Shown: positions 43,101-58,100, numbered from the stretch's first letter. The stretch: 64,000 nt of DNA from Numida meleagris (GCF_002078875.1 NC_034410.1:101792556-101856555), one strand, 5' to 3'. The notes: generated by a model from the sequence alone, not told the origin. A program made the numbers and translations.

Positions 43101-46100
43101 AGCATAAGATATAAAAGCTAACAGCAAAGGAATGAAACCAAAGTACTGTATCTGTGGCATGTATCTGTTCATTTTTTTTCTTCAAAAATGAGCTTCTCAC
43201 TTCTGTAAACCTGAGGAGTCAAATTTCACGTATTTCACTTACAGCTTGTGGTGTAGAGTTTCTTAGCCAAAATCAAGAGTTAGCAAAGTATTTTCAATTC
43301 TGCTAAGTGCTGCTTCTGATTTTGATCATTCCCATTCAAAGTGGCTGGAAAATTTTTATCCTTAGTTCTTTATGGAGAAGACACTTCCAAAGGGAAGTTA
43401 GTAAATTGCCTGTATACACTTCATGCGTAAAATTCTCTCAAATTTATGTGGTGGATTTGATGATATCTTTTCCCATAATCATAAGAGAGAAAGTGAAATT
43501 TAAAGTGTTAGGAATTGCTGCATGAGAAGGAGATGCTGGTAATGGAAACAGGAGATTCTTGAATGCAATATACTCCATCACAAAGACTGCAAAGGCTCGT
43601 ACATAGGCGTTGGAGAGATCAAGACATAAGAAGCCCTTACTAGCTCCTCCAAGGTTTGTGTTTCATCTAGCACTCATAAACCTTTTTAGCAGGCTCTTCT
43701 TGGAACAAGAAGTGTTTAGGCTCTGCCTTGAGCATATTTTTATCTCTATATGGTATATTTTAAACAGAATCACTCATACAACCCAGAGAAGCTGTGTGAC
43801 AGATGATTCAGACATGCTTGCCTAAGTCTTTGTTTTGTGCAGCAGAATGTTAATTTGGTTTGGTTTGAGGCCTTTCGAGATCATCTACAGCTGAGCCAAA
43901 AGACAGGTACTTTCAGCTCAACCTGCAACAATGGTCTGTTATTATCTTCTTACAACAGAAATGATGCCAGTAGAAATCTTGTAATCTGCAAAGTGGAACA
44001 AAGATTTCCTGTTTGGATTCTTATCTGTAATAAGTTAGGAAAATGGGTTAGCCAATGAGACTCACATTCAAACATGCTTAGTTTGCCTTATCCATGGCTG
44101 TTCATTGGGTATAAACTACTAGTTTAACTGTCAGTCTGATGTCTGCTCTTGATGAGCCAAATTTGTTCCGTAGTCTGAGGAAGAACAGCATTTATGTGAT
44201 CATGTGATTTTTTTTTTCCATGACTCAGGTGGCTTGAATCAAGATACAGAAATAAAATGGCACTGGTAACTATCCAAAGAACACTGTCAGACACTACTCA
44301 AAAAGTAACGTCAAATACACAAAGTAAACAAATAAAAAAATATTTTCATCCAAACAACACGTATTTTCACATTTGGCCTAAAGAACAAAAAAATATATAT
44401 TATTTACAATTCTTGAGGTGCAGTAAGTTTGAATACAAATTTATATTAATATTGAGCAATAGCACAGTGGAGTATTTTTGATTATGTGCATTTTGTTCCA
44501 GCTTTCTTCATATGGAGGCTTCCTAAGTTACCAGTTGAAATCTTTTGGCTTACCTAGTGAAGGCATGGTTCTTCTGGAGAAGAGACCTGAAATAAAGCTC
44601 ACAGTAAGTTTTGAAGTACTGTTGTGTTTTTTTTTCCTTTGAGCAAAACCAATACCACGATTTTTTTTTTTTCTGTTACTTGACAGTGATGGCAAATTTT
44701 GTTCCTGTATTGCACTTAACCTTTTATAGCAACTTGCTACATTTCTATAAAAGTGATTTTATTGCATTTTGCTCAAAGCTATCGACGTGCCTCTCTCTGA
44801 TACCCAGGTAGCATATTATTAAGTATAAATGTCTTCAGAGCAAATAAAAAGTTAGATAACTTACTGTTTTGTTTTTTTTTTTTAATTCACAAGACAGTGT
44901 TTTTCTTTCTTGAGACCATCAGAAGTATTAATTCAGTGTTCTAGGATTCTCATTAGGGAATATGCCTCATGAGGTACCCAAAGTCATTTGGGTAGCAGGA
45001 TGTACAGTCAAAGAGAGTTCCTCTGTCCAGTGTTGTTTGTATTCCCTTCCACATGCCAGCCTTATCTAACAAGAAGTTAGGGCACCAGAGGAGACTATGA
45101 AAATGCAAAAGAAAAAAAGTTTTGACTCAGAACTAATAAGTAATTGCTAATGGTGAGCATTAATTTAATTCTCTTGGTGTTTTATTTGAAAACAAGAATG
45201 TCAGTAGGCCAAAGCATGGAAAACGCTTCTAACAATAAAAAACGGTGCTCATTACTTTGCTTGTTACACTTTGCTAATAGAACGATATACAGTTACTATT
45301 AATTTTTGTTCCCCAGATAACAAGATAAATGCACTTAATCAAACTGTATTGCATGTGAACACTTTGTTATTTCACTGCTTTTTATGGTAATGTTATGTCC
45401 TTATTCTCATGCAGGGCCAGCAAATGAAGATTGTTTATGTGGATCCTAACAACCCTCTGCCTGATCGTCAGTATTATGGCCGTGTGCAGTTAGTTGAGGT
45501 AAGAAATGGAAACGGAATGGCCTTCCCTTCTCTTCCCTGAGGTACCTAAAAGTATACAAGTAATACGTAAATGCATACCAAATACTTAGTAATGTTAATT
45601 AATATAAATTGCAATACTACAGATCATAAATACAGACTTGTTTTTTGTCTCTTTGCTGCCACATAGAACCTAGGTTCTTCTAGTTTTTTCCTTCTAGTTT
45701 TTAGCCACTTAGTTTTAGCACTTCTGAGTTAGGCGCTTTGTCCAACTTAGTCCTTAGCACTCCCTCCAGAGCCAGTGGTGTAGTACTGAATTAGTCACCA
45801 ATGGTAGATGACTCAGTGCAGCCCCGGATGTGTACTCAATAGGAATCATAGAATCATAGAATAGCTTGGTTTGGAGGAGACCTTAAAGATCATCTAGTTC
45901 CAACCCCTGCCATGGGCAGAGTTGCCAACCACTAAATCAGGCACTAGATCAGGCTGCCCAGGGCCTCATCCAGCCTGGCCTTGAACATCTTCTGGGATGG
46001 GGCATCTACAGCATCTCTGGGCAACCTATTCCGGCACCTCACCACCCTCTCAGTGAAAAATTTCCCCCAACATCTTATCTAAATCTTCCCTCTTTTAGTT

Positions 46101-49100
46101 TAAAACTGATGGAATGAATTATTACCTGTTTTCCTCCTCTGACTCTCAAAGGAGTCTAGGTGTTTAGTTTAGATTGGGACTCCAATGTATGGGGAGGTGA
46201 AGCTAGCAGGAATTTTTCCTACCTTAAATCTGTGCACATGAAGTCAAACTGAGTTCTTTCTATCTCATATAGGCAAAAAGATAATGTTTCTTCAAGCTAA
46301 ATTTCATTTTCAGTTATGCTCAGTCTATTAGCAGCATATATGCATGTGAAATACAGATCTCAAGACTGGATTTCTAGTACTTCAGTTACTCTTAAAAAAA
46401 TGTGGAAGAAAATGCTTAATTGGTAATCTCTCAATTTGGATGACTGAAGAAAAACCTGCATGCTTCTTCACTTTTTGATACCACAAAGCCATACATACCT
46501 TGTAAAGCATGTCCCTCTTTATACTCTTTATTCCTTTCCCCACCTATCCCGTGTTTACGTTCATTGTCCTTATTTTACTGACCTTTGTTTCCCCCTCACC
46601 ACTGGGACTGTAGGGCTTTGTTCCCTTTTTCTCTCTCTCTCTCTTTTTTTTTTTTTTTTCTGGCAATCCTGTCTTCTTTGCAGGTTCTCTTTTTTAACAA
46701 GCTGTAAGGCTGTACTCATTTTGTATCCTTTATGTCCAGGGAAACTTCAGACATGCCAGCAGCAATAACCTTGTATCCAGAGAAGAACTGATGATAATCC
46801 TGTCTAGACTGGATGCTTTACACATCAGAGGCCTTTACTTCACTGAGACCCAGCGATTAACCCTTGGTGAGGTTGGGCTGGAAGAAACGACAAGTACAGG
46901 AAGTGGCAGCATAGCATACAATGTAGAGACATGCTCCTGCCCTCCAGAGTACGCCGGTGACTCATGTCAGGTAGGAAATGTTTGCCTCCATACCGCACCA
47001 TTCCCTGCTGTCTCGCCTACAGCTATACATACTGGTTTAGTTAGAGGAACGGGCTAGTAATTAAAGTACTTAAACATACTTCTTTTAAGTGTGTGCACTC
47101 TTGATGGCTCAAATACTTTCACTGTCTAAGAAGCCCTGGAAGGCTATTCAACTCTTAACTGCCTTTGTGGATCTGTAGATGACATTTTGTATGAGTAAGG
47201 CACTATCATGTCATCCAAGGGAAACAACCTGGATACTGTCCTATTCTGATAATGACTGGTACTTTTCCTATTTTTATAGGAAAATGTTTGAAAGTTGAAG
47301 TTAACATATTTGCAAAACTGTTTGGAGATATTTTTCTAAAAGATAATGTGAACAATGCATAATTATACCACTACCTGAAGAATGGTGAAATCATAGCCTC
47401 GGTTGTGTATCCCATCCCTGATAGTGTTCCTGTAGAGGTAATTGTTCTAGCTATCACTGCGCAACAGAATAAAGTACTTCAGAGATAAGCAGTGTACAAA
47501 GTGCAGTAAATATGAAGAATTATTCTCTCAGAAAATGGTTGATGGTTGCCATAAAGCAGCAATTGCTTCCCTAACCTTGCAAAGATTTTTGAAATGAAAA
47601 TGAAAGAATAATAGATACACCAGAGTAGCTGCAGAGAGACTGAACAAAACAACATTTACAGTAGCCTTATGTCTCCTATGTGCATCCACTGCTCAGGGTA
47701 GCTGTTCATCATCCGTCAAATGTCATTTTGGAAATATTGCTAGAAACTTATTTTTCGCACATCTGGTGTTCTCTGCCATGTGCAAACTGAGAATTGATTG
47801 AAGTCCCTATTGCCATCCCATTGCTTTCAACGTATTACCTGTATTAAACTAAGGTGGATTTTTTTTTTTTTTTTTTACATATACTGTTGAAAATACATAG
47901 CCAAAGGAAGTGATCAAGACACTCACCTGGGTAATTCGTAAGCACTGTATGTTTATGCAGCATTACTCAGGCAGTGATTTACTGTGCTAATCATCTAGCT
48001 CTGTCTGACTGCATTAGGTGGAGAGAAGGTGATGCCTGCCACACCCTGAGTTAGGTATATATGGAGCTGCAGGAACTGCAGAGTTACTTGTTAACTTCAG
48101 GAACTGCAATGTGTGCCGTACTACTTGACTCACGTATAAAGTTTAAAGGTGGGGCCCATCTCAGCATTTAGCCTCATTAATCTGAGTCAGAAGCTGAGGA
48201 ATAAGGCAGAGTATAAGGGAACGTGTGAATACTGAAAGAATACTGTATGTTAAAGTCGACCTGAAGTATAGTGATGGCCCAAACAGAGGGGCCGAAGAAC
48301 ATAGGCTGGCAAGTTGTTGCTTTAGTAGCCATGGGGTGCTGTTTAGCACAAGCTATGCAGCAGAGGTTGTTGTTTCCTCATCTTCAGGATAGAAGTCAAC
48401 AGCAACAAGTTCAAAGGGATTTTTACCTGAGACAGGTAATCTATTCAATTTTTCTTCCTTGCTTCCTTCCTCCTTTCTCTCTGATTTCTAAATGATCCAT
48501 TTTTATAACAGTTTAGGCGTTGCTTAATGTAAAAGTAATAAGACAAATTTTCTTACATCTCAGACTTTGCTAACAAAAGTATGTGTGTGTAGTTTCTTTT
48601 AAATTGTTGTTTACTGGAAAAAGATCAGCCTGAACTTGAAAGTGCTTAGAGCTTTATCTTCATGTAGAATAAATTTTTCAGTATGAAGAGTGTTGTTTCT
48701 TAAACAACTAGCCCATATACTCCAACTGTGTTGGTTTAAAGTTTAAAGAGAATGTAAATAGGAGGAAAAAAAAAAAGTGTGTAGATTTTTTTTTTTAAAT
48801 GCATTTTTATACATTTCTGGAACAATTGATTCATCTTGCATTCTGAAATAAGACTTTCAGTAAAGAAAATTTATATGCGTTAAAACCTATATTTTACTTA
48901 GTCATGCTGTTTAATGTTTTTCAGTCCCTGGTTTCTTCAAAGCTGTGCATACTGACTCCCTGTTGTTTTAAAAATATATCTGAAAATTTTCAAGTGAGGA
49001 TGCTCATTCTAAATAAGGTCCTTGCTCACACTGAAGCCAATATAAAAAGAGCTGTTGATGTTGTTAGTATTCTGCCCACATTTTTTTTTCCGTTTATCCC

Positions 49101-52100
49101 ATATGCAAGGAAAGCAAAGATGTCACTGGCAACTGTTGTTTAAACAATGATAACTCAATATTCCTTTTGGGATCTGCTTAGGAAGAGGTGATTTTTTTTC
49201 TCGTCTTTAGTTATGTGGTCAATAAATTCTCTGGTTATTTCTGTCCCTGCTTAAATACTTTTGTCTCAACCAACTGGCACATGATTTGAGGCACTGTCCC
49301 TCAAACTCTTTGCTCTTCAGATCATTCCCATCAGTCTTGGTGGTGCAACTGCATGAGAAGAGATTTATGGCTTTGAAGTTTCACGGTGACTTGTTTTCAG
49401 AATGTTATTCTGTGGTTACAGGTGAAGTGTAGCTACAGTGCAGAACTGCATCACCCGAGGCAAGAATCTGGGAGGTGTTTTCTTCATGGGGAGCAGAGCT
49501 TTCTGCTTGCTTCCAGACAACGTCTCACCTTCCTTGCACCATGCCGGCTTAGTTACTAGTGAAAAAGTTTAGGAAATAAAAGGTCATTTTCAGTGTGGCG
49601 GGTGTGCTAGGGAGGATATTTAGCAGAGCATGAATTTTTGAATTGGTCTGTGTATGGAAAGGCTCTGTGCCCAGGAAGAATTCCTTGTACTTGCCCTACC
49701 CCTGTACTTTTCTACCCATGCCAAGCAAGAATCTGGTTTTTACATACTAGTTAATTCCTATCTAATGCAGGCTAGCAAACTGAATGTCTCTCGATTCATT
49801 CATAATATTCATTCCTTTGGTTCCACTCCCCATTTAAACCCAACTTTGATCTGACATGCTGTGTTTCTGCTCATGTGCTTTCAGTAGCTGAACATTCTTT
49901 TCATGCTTCACGCAGCTCCGGGACAAGCCTGTACTTAAAAATCAGACCGCCGTATGTTTTGTAAGATCACCCAGCTCTTTGTCTCAGCATGGCTTTGTTT
50001 AGCTCCAGGTGGACTTATTTTGGAAGTCATGATGAATTCGTGTAAAAGATATATCATAAAAGTATTTCCAAGGAATACATTGCATTAAATGAATATCAAG
50101 ATTTCGTATAACCACTGGCTAATATGTGAGACTCCATGTGTTCTTCTCTGAGAACATTGTGGTAGGGAACAATGTTCAATTCTTTTTCTGTGGTTTGAAA
50201 GTCATGTTCTACACCTTCCTACATAGCCACAGGAAGTGTGTTCTGCTCAGAGGTTAGAGTCAAAATTAATTCCCTGATACCACAAAGTGTAGAGCACAAG
50301 GTACAGATGTTTAGGCTGAAACCTCATTACCTCCATTCTTTGTTGCTGTTTGTTGAATTAAAATACTATTTAAGCAATAATATGGACTTAGAAAAATTTG
50401 TCAAGAAATATACATCTCTACTTCTCCTTGAAAATGGCAATTTCAAAATACCCATCTCATAACCTGTAAAAGTTCCTTTCCACCAGTGCTCACAGTTGTT
50501 TTTTTTCTCTCTCTTTTTTCTGTCTAGGAATGTGGCCTTGGATTTTATCGTGAAAATAAAGGATTATTTACTGGACGCTGTGTCCCCTGCAACTGCAATG
50601 GAAATTCAAATAGGTGCCACGATGGCACTGGGAAATGTATTGTAAGTAAATATTAACATTCAAAAAATGAATTTGAAATAAATCTGAGGGAAAAAAAGTG
50701 TACCTTACTGCAGTACGGAATGTGCAGCATTGCTAAATTCCCAACAACTAAAAATAATCCTTCTGTGCCTCATTCTCCAGATCTTATACTGCTAAGGAGC
50801 CTAAATTGTGTAAACATTTATGTTATGCATGTTTAACATAACTGTGGGTGGTTAGAACCATTTGTACCCTTGTTTTTGTTTTTTTTTCTTTCCCTTTCAA
50901 AATGTCACTAAATTAACACATATGTAAGTGTTTTCAGTTACTTACAGTAATTTTGGAATCTTGTCCTTGCAGATGCAATCTTTAGTTTTTTAAATATATA
51001 CCAGGGTTTGCTGGTGATGACAGATAGTGCATTCACACTCTATTCTTTGCAGAATCTCTCGTTTAATTAGCATCATTAAATCTCCACTAATATAAATTTA
51101 CAGCTTAAAAAATAGCAAAGCAAATGAAATCAGAGAAAGGAGATAAAAGATTAATTAGAATATGCTAACTATTACGGAATATATGTTGGTGCAGAGTCTG
51201 CTCCTTGGCATACCATGTTAAGGGTAAAGCAAACTCAAAGGAGCTGATCAGCCCTAGTAACCTGGGGAATGTGACATTTGGCTGACTGTGCTTCTCTAGC
51301 TTGTATCTATGACAGTCCTTTAAACAGTTTCTTCTGAATAAATTCCTACTTGAACTTTTTTCACTAATTTTTCATGTACCGTCTAAGTGAAAACAAGAAC
51401 CTTGCCAAAATCTTTCATGGTTTGTTTTCTCTGTTATTTCTTCCTTGTTCATTCTGAATCCATTCTGCCTGCGGTGCATTCCTATGCATTATGTAATTCC
51501 CCTCAACTTTGTCTCAGCCAACCCTGGTGCTTCAATGGAAGCTATAAACCAATTCAGCACATTCTGGCGAATGACTTACAGTCTGCTGCTGTGGTGAGGC
51601 TGGGCAGGCCATGACAGGAAAGCGCTGCAACAGAGCTATAGAGATGGGGAAGTTTTAGTTCTAACAAAAACTATGAAGCCAGAAAAATACAAATTTCACA
51701 TTTGTCTCATGAAATATATATTTTAGGTTTCTCTTTATCCCTTCCTCCTCACAGCTGGATCAACTTTCAGGTAGATAGAACTAAATTGACACTTATCCTT
51801 GAGACGTAATTTAAGGCAAGCAAAGTCACCTGGTATAATGTGGTGAAAAACAAAAGCCTAGAGGGCCTGTATTTCCATCATGAGCCTCCTAATAAAGAAC
51901 AAGTTCTTCTCTCTGTACAGGAGCCATCAAACAAAAACCTGTAGAAGTGCTGAGAAGGCAGCACAGAGGCATCAAGTTTCTGTCAACTTTCTTATCCCAA
52001 ATGCAAAGCTTGGCCTTCTCATCCCTGCCCCTCACCTGGAGCACTGGACCCAGTACCTACCCATGTCAGCTGCTCTCCAGTGATGGCATCCATAGAAGGC

Positions 52101-55100
52101 TATTTGAGCTAAGCCCCAGCTGACTTCCATGGCAGCAGTATAGTGCTCCTCAGCTAAGGCAACAACTAAGCTGCTATGTGATGGTGGAAGGACAAGAGCG
52201 CAGTGCTGCCCTGTTGAATGGGGAAGAGGATGGAGGGTAGGAGGTGATGGGGAAGACAGAAGGGCTGGTTCTCATCTGTAGGGAAAAGCTGGCTTTCTGT
52301 CACAGACAACACTTTGTCTCCTGGTGGTCCCTGCTGTTCTCCCTGAAAGCCATGTTCCCTGAGTGGAAGCATGGTGCTAGGACCTTCTCTTCCCATGAGC
52401 TACTAATTCATGTCACATACTCCCGTGCATATAGATGCTTCTATAGAGGTCCCAGCACACTGTGTTTTGTCACCTACATGAGTATCTGGAAGTCAGCTGA
52501 GAGTCTGACTTTTAGAGTTTTTAGTACTGGACAGCTGGGAGATGCTGTGACTCCAGGCCTGTCTCTGCTCTCCTATCCCATGCAGGCCCTTTGAAACTTG
52601 AAGGAAGACTCATGTGGGAGTTGCTGCTCTGTCTTCGTTCCATTGTGCCTTATGAGCACTGGGTTATCTTCTTCATTCTGTATACGACATGTAGCTAGAG
52701 GAATATCATGATACGTTCGGAGTGGCTTATATGTGAAATATCTTAAACTTTTTTCAGATATGTATGGAATTGTTTCAATTTCTATAGACATTTTTAAATT
52801 GATAATGTCTTCATATTTCTTCAGCTTCCCCTAGTTAAACGCCCCATGTATGAACTAGACCTTTTCCTGTTCTTTCCCAGAACCTTTCACAAGTGAACCA
52901 TGTAATCAATTCTTGAACCGAAGCCAAAACAAATTTTGGGTTACTATGTGCAGAGACTGGGGCTAGGGCTGTGGATGTGGTTGAGAGTCTGGATGTGAAG
53001 AAATGTGGAGGAGAATGCAGTGTAAGAGCAGACAGGAAAGACAGAAATGTTGTTCATCTGCAGGGGAAAATGTCCATCTGCTACAAATCACAGTAATAGG
53101 GCCCTCAGCCATAGCTTTTAGTCAGAGTCCCTGCACTGAGAGTACAGTCTGCTCAGTGACTGCTTTCAGCCAGTTTCCGACATTCTTTTTCAGTTTTTCT
53201 GTTTATTTGTAAACACGCAGATCTGTGGAACACTGGATTAGTCTATTGCACATTGAAGAGAACAGTTGTAGAACTAGGGAGCGTGAAGACCTCATGGATG
53301 TTGGCTACACTGAATTTTTATGGCTGCTCAAAATGTATTTCAACAGCTTCTATTTCAAATTAGTACCTCCCTAGATAAAGCAAAAGCAAGTTGCTTATCC
53401 TCTCCCCAGAATGTATGTTTGACATTTGGACAACAGCAGGAATAAGAATGTTCTTAAATTATAATTTCCCACAATTTTGTCATATAAAAATAGTTCAATT
53501 GTATCATTTTAAATTCATTTTACAGGCCTTTCTTTTTGTTATTTATTCCAGTTATTCCAGGTTACAAATTATGTATACATTGGAGAAAGTGCATGAAATT
53601 CAATTCTGATCTGAATCTGAGAAGATATTTAGTTTTGATAGTAATTTCACGGGATTTTTAAGAATGTTCTTGAGCTCAATTCATTAATTAGTGTTAAGAT
53701 GCAAAATTTGAAGTTGCATTTAAACTCTGAATTTTTCATAGATACCATTGAAAGGGAATGATCATTAACAAACTATGCATCTGATTAAATTTCTTTAAAA
53801 TTATATTTTGTACTGCTTGTTTATCTGTTGCTTTTTCATAATAGTGAGTAAAATGTACTTCCTACAATTAGAGAATGATTAAGATCAGTCTATCCTGGTA
53901 GTGAAAGTAGTTCAGTGAAAAATGCTCGGTTATGTGGAAGGAAAATAATGTATCCTCTAAGTAAATTTGCTGTAATTATTTAAAATGATAAGAAAGCCAT
54001 ATTGAGTAAGAAAGTACTGTTAATTGTCTTGTTTCCTTTTCAAGAACTGCCAGTATAATACCGCTGGGGAAAAATGTGAGCTCTGTAAAGATGGCTATTT
54101 TGGAGATGCCACTCAAGGTTCCTGTCGGGTATGTCCCTGCCCTTATACAAACAGGTACTGTAAAATATTGTGAGAAGCCTAGCAGAGGGTAAAGGGTTGG
54201 GGGGCTGGGGGGGAGGGGAGAACAAAATCCTGCCGATGTGAGAAGGTAATGATCTTTCCTTATATTCACATATCATCCAGCATAGTGGGGCATCGGACCC
54301 ATTTGAGATATTAGACCAGTGGTAACTTGGTGTTCTGTCTCATGGCATTGCCTATTTTAATAAGCTGAATATTCCAATTCTGATTCAGTTGCTGAAACAC
54401 AAAGACATGCTGCTATGACTTGGTACTTGCAATGTGCCTATTTTCAATAACATGAGTAACCCCTTCATAGTGAGTAATATAGGATGGAAGTCTTTTCCAT
54501 TACTAAGCATATCTAGAATCTTTTTTAATGGAATGCAAAGTGTACGTTATCTTTAATCTCACATTTAACACCATGTAACTAGGAGATAAGTGGTAATGGT
54601 GAAAGAAGCGTTTTTGATGAATTCAGAAAATCAAGATACTAATAAAAGCACCAGGTAGCCATAAGTAACAGATTTACGCTAGCAGACAACAGTGAGCTTT
54701 TTCATTTATCAGAGAACTCTCCAGTACATCTGTGTTTGACAGCATTGGCCTCTTCTGCAGGTGCTTGCCTGAGGCTGAAAGAACATATTTTTACTCATCT
54801 TTTGGTTTAAGAGTGCTGAAATATCTAAAGAGAGCACGAAACCTGCAGTAACTTTATAGATGCACATTAAAGTGGTAAAGAACATTTATTATGTAGAAAA
54901 TGCCCTCCACCTGGCATTACTGGAGCTGACAATTTTCCGCCTACTCAAAGTATTTGTAATTCTTATTGAAGACATCTGTATTTAATATGCAGAGTTGCTT
55001 TATGCAACTGTAAGTTAAAAAATGAAAGTAGCAAACATGTCATAAAAATCCCGCAACAAATGAGATCAGTCTCAATTTTCAACGCAGCAAGAGAGAGTTT

Positions 55101-58100
55101 ATTCAACTAAGCAAGCGGCAAAGTGAGCAAAACAGCGCTGGGCGGCCGGGGAGTCAGCGCTCTGCCAACGGCTCGCAATCTAAACGGGGTTTGAGCCCTT
55201 TTTTTATGCAGGCCTTATCTCCTGTATACGTGGCCCTTTCGGGGTACTCTGCCTTGCTTCTGCGTCTGCACGGGCTGTTGCTGGGGGGGGGGGGGGTCGG
55301 GATCTGCCTCCTGGTGGTCACTGGGATGAAGGTTCGTAGTTATCTTCACTGCTTTCAGCCGCTCATGTACTTGAACCAGGCGACGTTAGCAAGGTTGTGG
55401 TTTTCTGATTCCCGTGGTTGCAACACTGTTCAGGTTACTGGACGTCCCGACAAGGGGGGGCTTTTACAAAGCAACCCTTGAGTTTCGATTTGATTAACAA
55501 ACCTCACCCTTTTATTTATTACAGCCTATCCCCTCTTCACCTTCTGCCTTCTCCTTACCAAACACTGGCCATATAGTGGTTTTCCTCCCAAGAAAAATCT
55601 GAATGTAATCAAGTCTTCCAGAATGAACAGGCAAAAATTTTCATTGTGTTATCAGAACTACTCCCCAAATTGGTGTGCAACTCCATTCTGCCTAAGTTTA
55701 AAAAAAAAAAAATGCTATTAGATACATAAAAATAACCTCTAATGTTTCAATCTGTTTAAAAAAAGAAAAAAAAAAAAGCTGTCTGAACAGGAAGAAGCTT
55801 TGTTCAGCACACAGTATGGATTCTTGCCTGGTAAGATACAATAACTGCATAGAGCTGATGTAGCTGTAGGTGTCCCTGTTCACTGCAAGGTAGTTGGACT
55901 AGATGACTGTTAAAGTCCCTTCCAACACAAGTGTTTCTATGATTCTGTGATGTATGGATGATTAAATTAGCTGAGAATAAACTGATGGTATGAAAAACAT
56001 TTAATCACAAAATCAGTTATGTTTAGTCTCTGGAGTGTAAAATCTGTTTGATTATGTTTTCACAAAAGTATTTTGACTTCTCGAAGGTTTGCAACTGGCT
56101 GTGTGGCAAATGGTGAAGAAATTCAATGTCTCTGCAAAGAAGGCTATACTGGAGTTCGTTGTGAACGGTAAGTGACTTGATTTCAAGACCAAGGTCTTTG
56201 AGAAGCACCATAAAAAGAGGTCTGTGTTATATATAGTTGTATGCATGTATGTAATATGCAAACACTTAAGGAATATGTATAAACAGCTGCTATAGTGTGG
56301 TGCTATTGTATAATTGTAGGTATAAACCCAATGCTGCCTTAAGAAAACTGTTCTCTAGAGACTGTTTGGTGAATACACAGTTTTTAACCAAAAAGGGAAG
56401 TGTCAGCCTCTTTGCTGAAGTGCCCTGTATGTTGCCTTATCCTTCAGTCTTTCCAATAATAACAGCTCCTACTTAATTTGTCCCTGTTACAACTGAAAAC
56501 ATTTTCCCATTTTTTTCCCAGCCTACTTTATGGTGCTTCAGTGTTCTTAATTAGTTACCAGTAGCAACTATGTAACATTTAACACTATACCCTTCGTCGC
56601 AAATCATTTTGATGAGCTTCCCAGCTGGAGTGTGCAAACGCAATACTGAAGCCATCTCTTTTGCTGGAATGTTACAACAGTTTGATAAAGCAAAAGAGGT
56701 ACAGCATAGCAATTTAAAGCAGGAAGAGGAAACAACTTTATTGAGTTTCAAATCCTAGAGGATTTTCAGCATAACAGAGTCATCTGATTTGGAAACTTGA
56801 GGCCAATGGGTCCTGATGTCTCTCCTGAAGATAATACCACCACTAGCACGTTATCTTGTACTTCAAGACTGTTGCATTTGACATCTAAGCTGTAGGTTAT
56901 AAATTTCTCTTCCAGACCTGGCCATACTTCAGCTCCTTATCATAGTCTCTTGATTTATGCATTACTACTCCTATAGCTCTTACAGCAGAATTACTTTCAG
57001 GAATACTAGCTATCAAGACCAGACAATATATTTTACTTATAATATATTCAGGGAGCACTCACACAGACTGCTTTGCTGACAGATGGCAAAAGGAGGTATC
57101 ACTCAGGAGAAGGGTTCAGTGCCTCTGCTGTTTGAAAACTCAATGTGTATTTGCAGTATGACCCTAGTTAATATGTGAGTTCTGGTGGGATCACAGATCA
57201 AAATGATGCTGTTGGCCCAGTTAGGTCTTGTAAAATTCTCTCATTATGTATGTATCTGTGTGCATTGTATTTTTACACATGAAATGAATTATTCTTGCAT
57301 GAGCATTGTGGGAGGTTTTATTTTTAGAAAAATTTCTGCAGTACTGAAAGCTATTTTTAACATAGTGCAGTGGATACTGTAAAGCAAAAATACCTTCATT
57401 TTGTCTAAGTCAAGGCATGAAATCAGAAGTTCCTGACAGTTTCTTCAAGGGAAAAACTTGTTTGCTTTTGTCAAGTGAAAGTGTAGTTGACAAAAGTGGG
57501 TTCATATATTTAATGGAAAAAAAAATTGTCTCTCTTTATCTAGCTGTGCTCCAGGATATTTTGGAAATCCACAAAAATATGGAGGCTACTGTCAGAAATG
57601 TAATTGTAACAATAATGGACTACTGGCTAGCTGTGACCGCCTGACTGGAGGTATGCAAGGGTCTATGGATGTGGAAGGGAGTGTTGTTTTCTCTCTGGGA
57701 AGCAAAGAGGGAAGGTACTTAGATAAGTTGAATGGAAGAAGAGATCTCAGCTTAGAAGAAATGTAAATCGTTTTCAACAAAATGGAAGGTTTTCTGAAAC
57801 ATAAGAGCAGAGCAACAGAAGGATTGTTCTGAGTCATTGAGTTCACCCTTGCAGTCCATTTTATCATACAGTTCACTTCATAAGTAGTATTGATTGTATT
57901 TTGCTTTTCAGCTTCACAGTCACGTATTTGGATTCATTAGGATTCCTCTTTTGACATGCTCAAGTCACATCTTGCCACTCTGTGTTATGAGCTTATGAAA
58001 CAGATCTTACAAACACTCTCAATGTGTCTTTTTTAAATGTATCTGGGACAGATTAGTGATATCTTCAGAGTCTGCATCAGACGCTGCCTTCTTAGGTATC

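Larger units (their letters stand above)
54155..56086 (+). other. Intron 37 (exon 36 to exon 37)
   Basis: 1.9 kb, GT-AG. It contains a G-quadruplex motif near the donor (54187-54218), an antisense solo LTR with target-site duplication (55056-55501), and a short CR1 relic (55872-55951). A tracts at about 55699 and 55758. Confidence 0.88.

Noticed and set aside
51387..51614. 75-codon ORF with a hydrophobic start ([19 protein letters not shown])
   Set aside because: No acceptor or donor in a phase compatible with exons 35 and 36, no recognisable domain; probably chance.
53003..53212. Cys-containing ORF in intron 36
   Set aside because: Cysteine spacing does not fit an LE module and no compatible splice sites were seen.
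55191..55481. 96-codon ORF
   Set aside because: It lies within the solo LTR on the opposite strand to the element and has no protein-like features.
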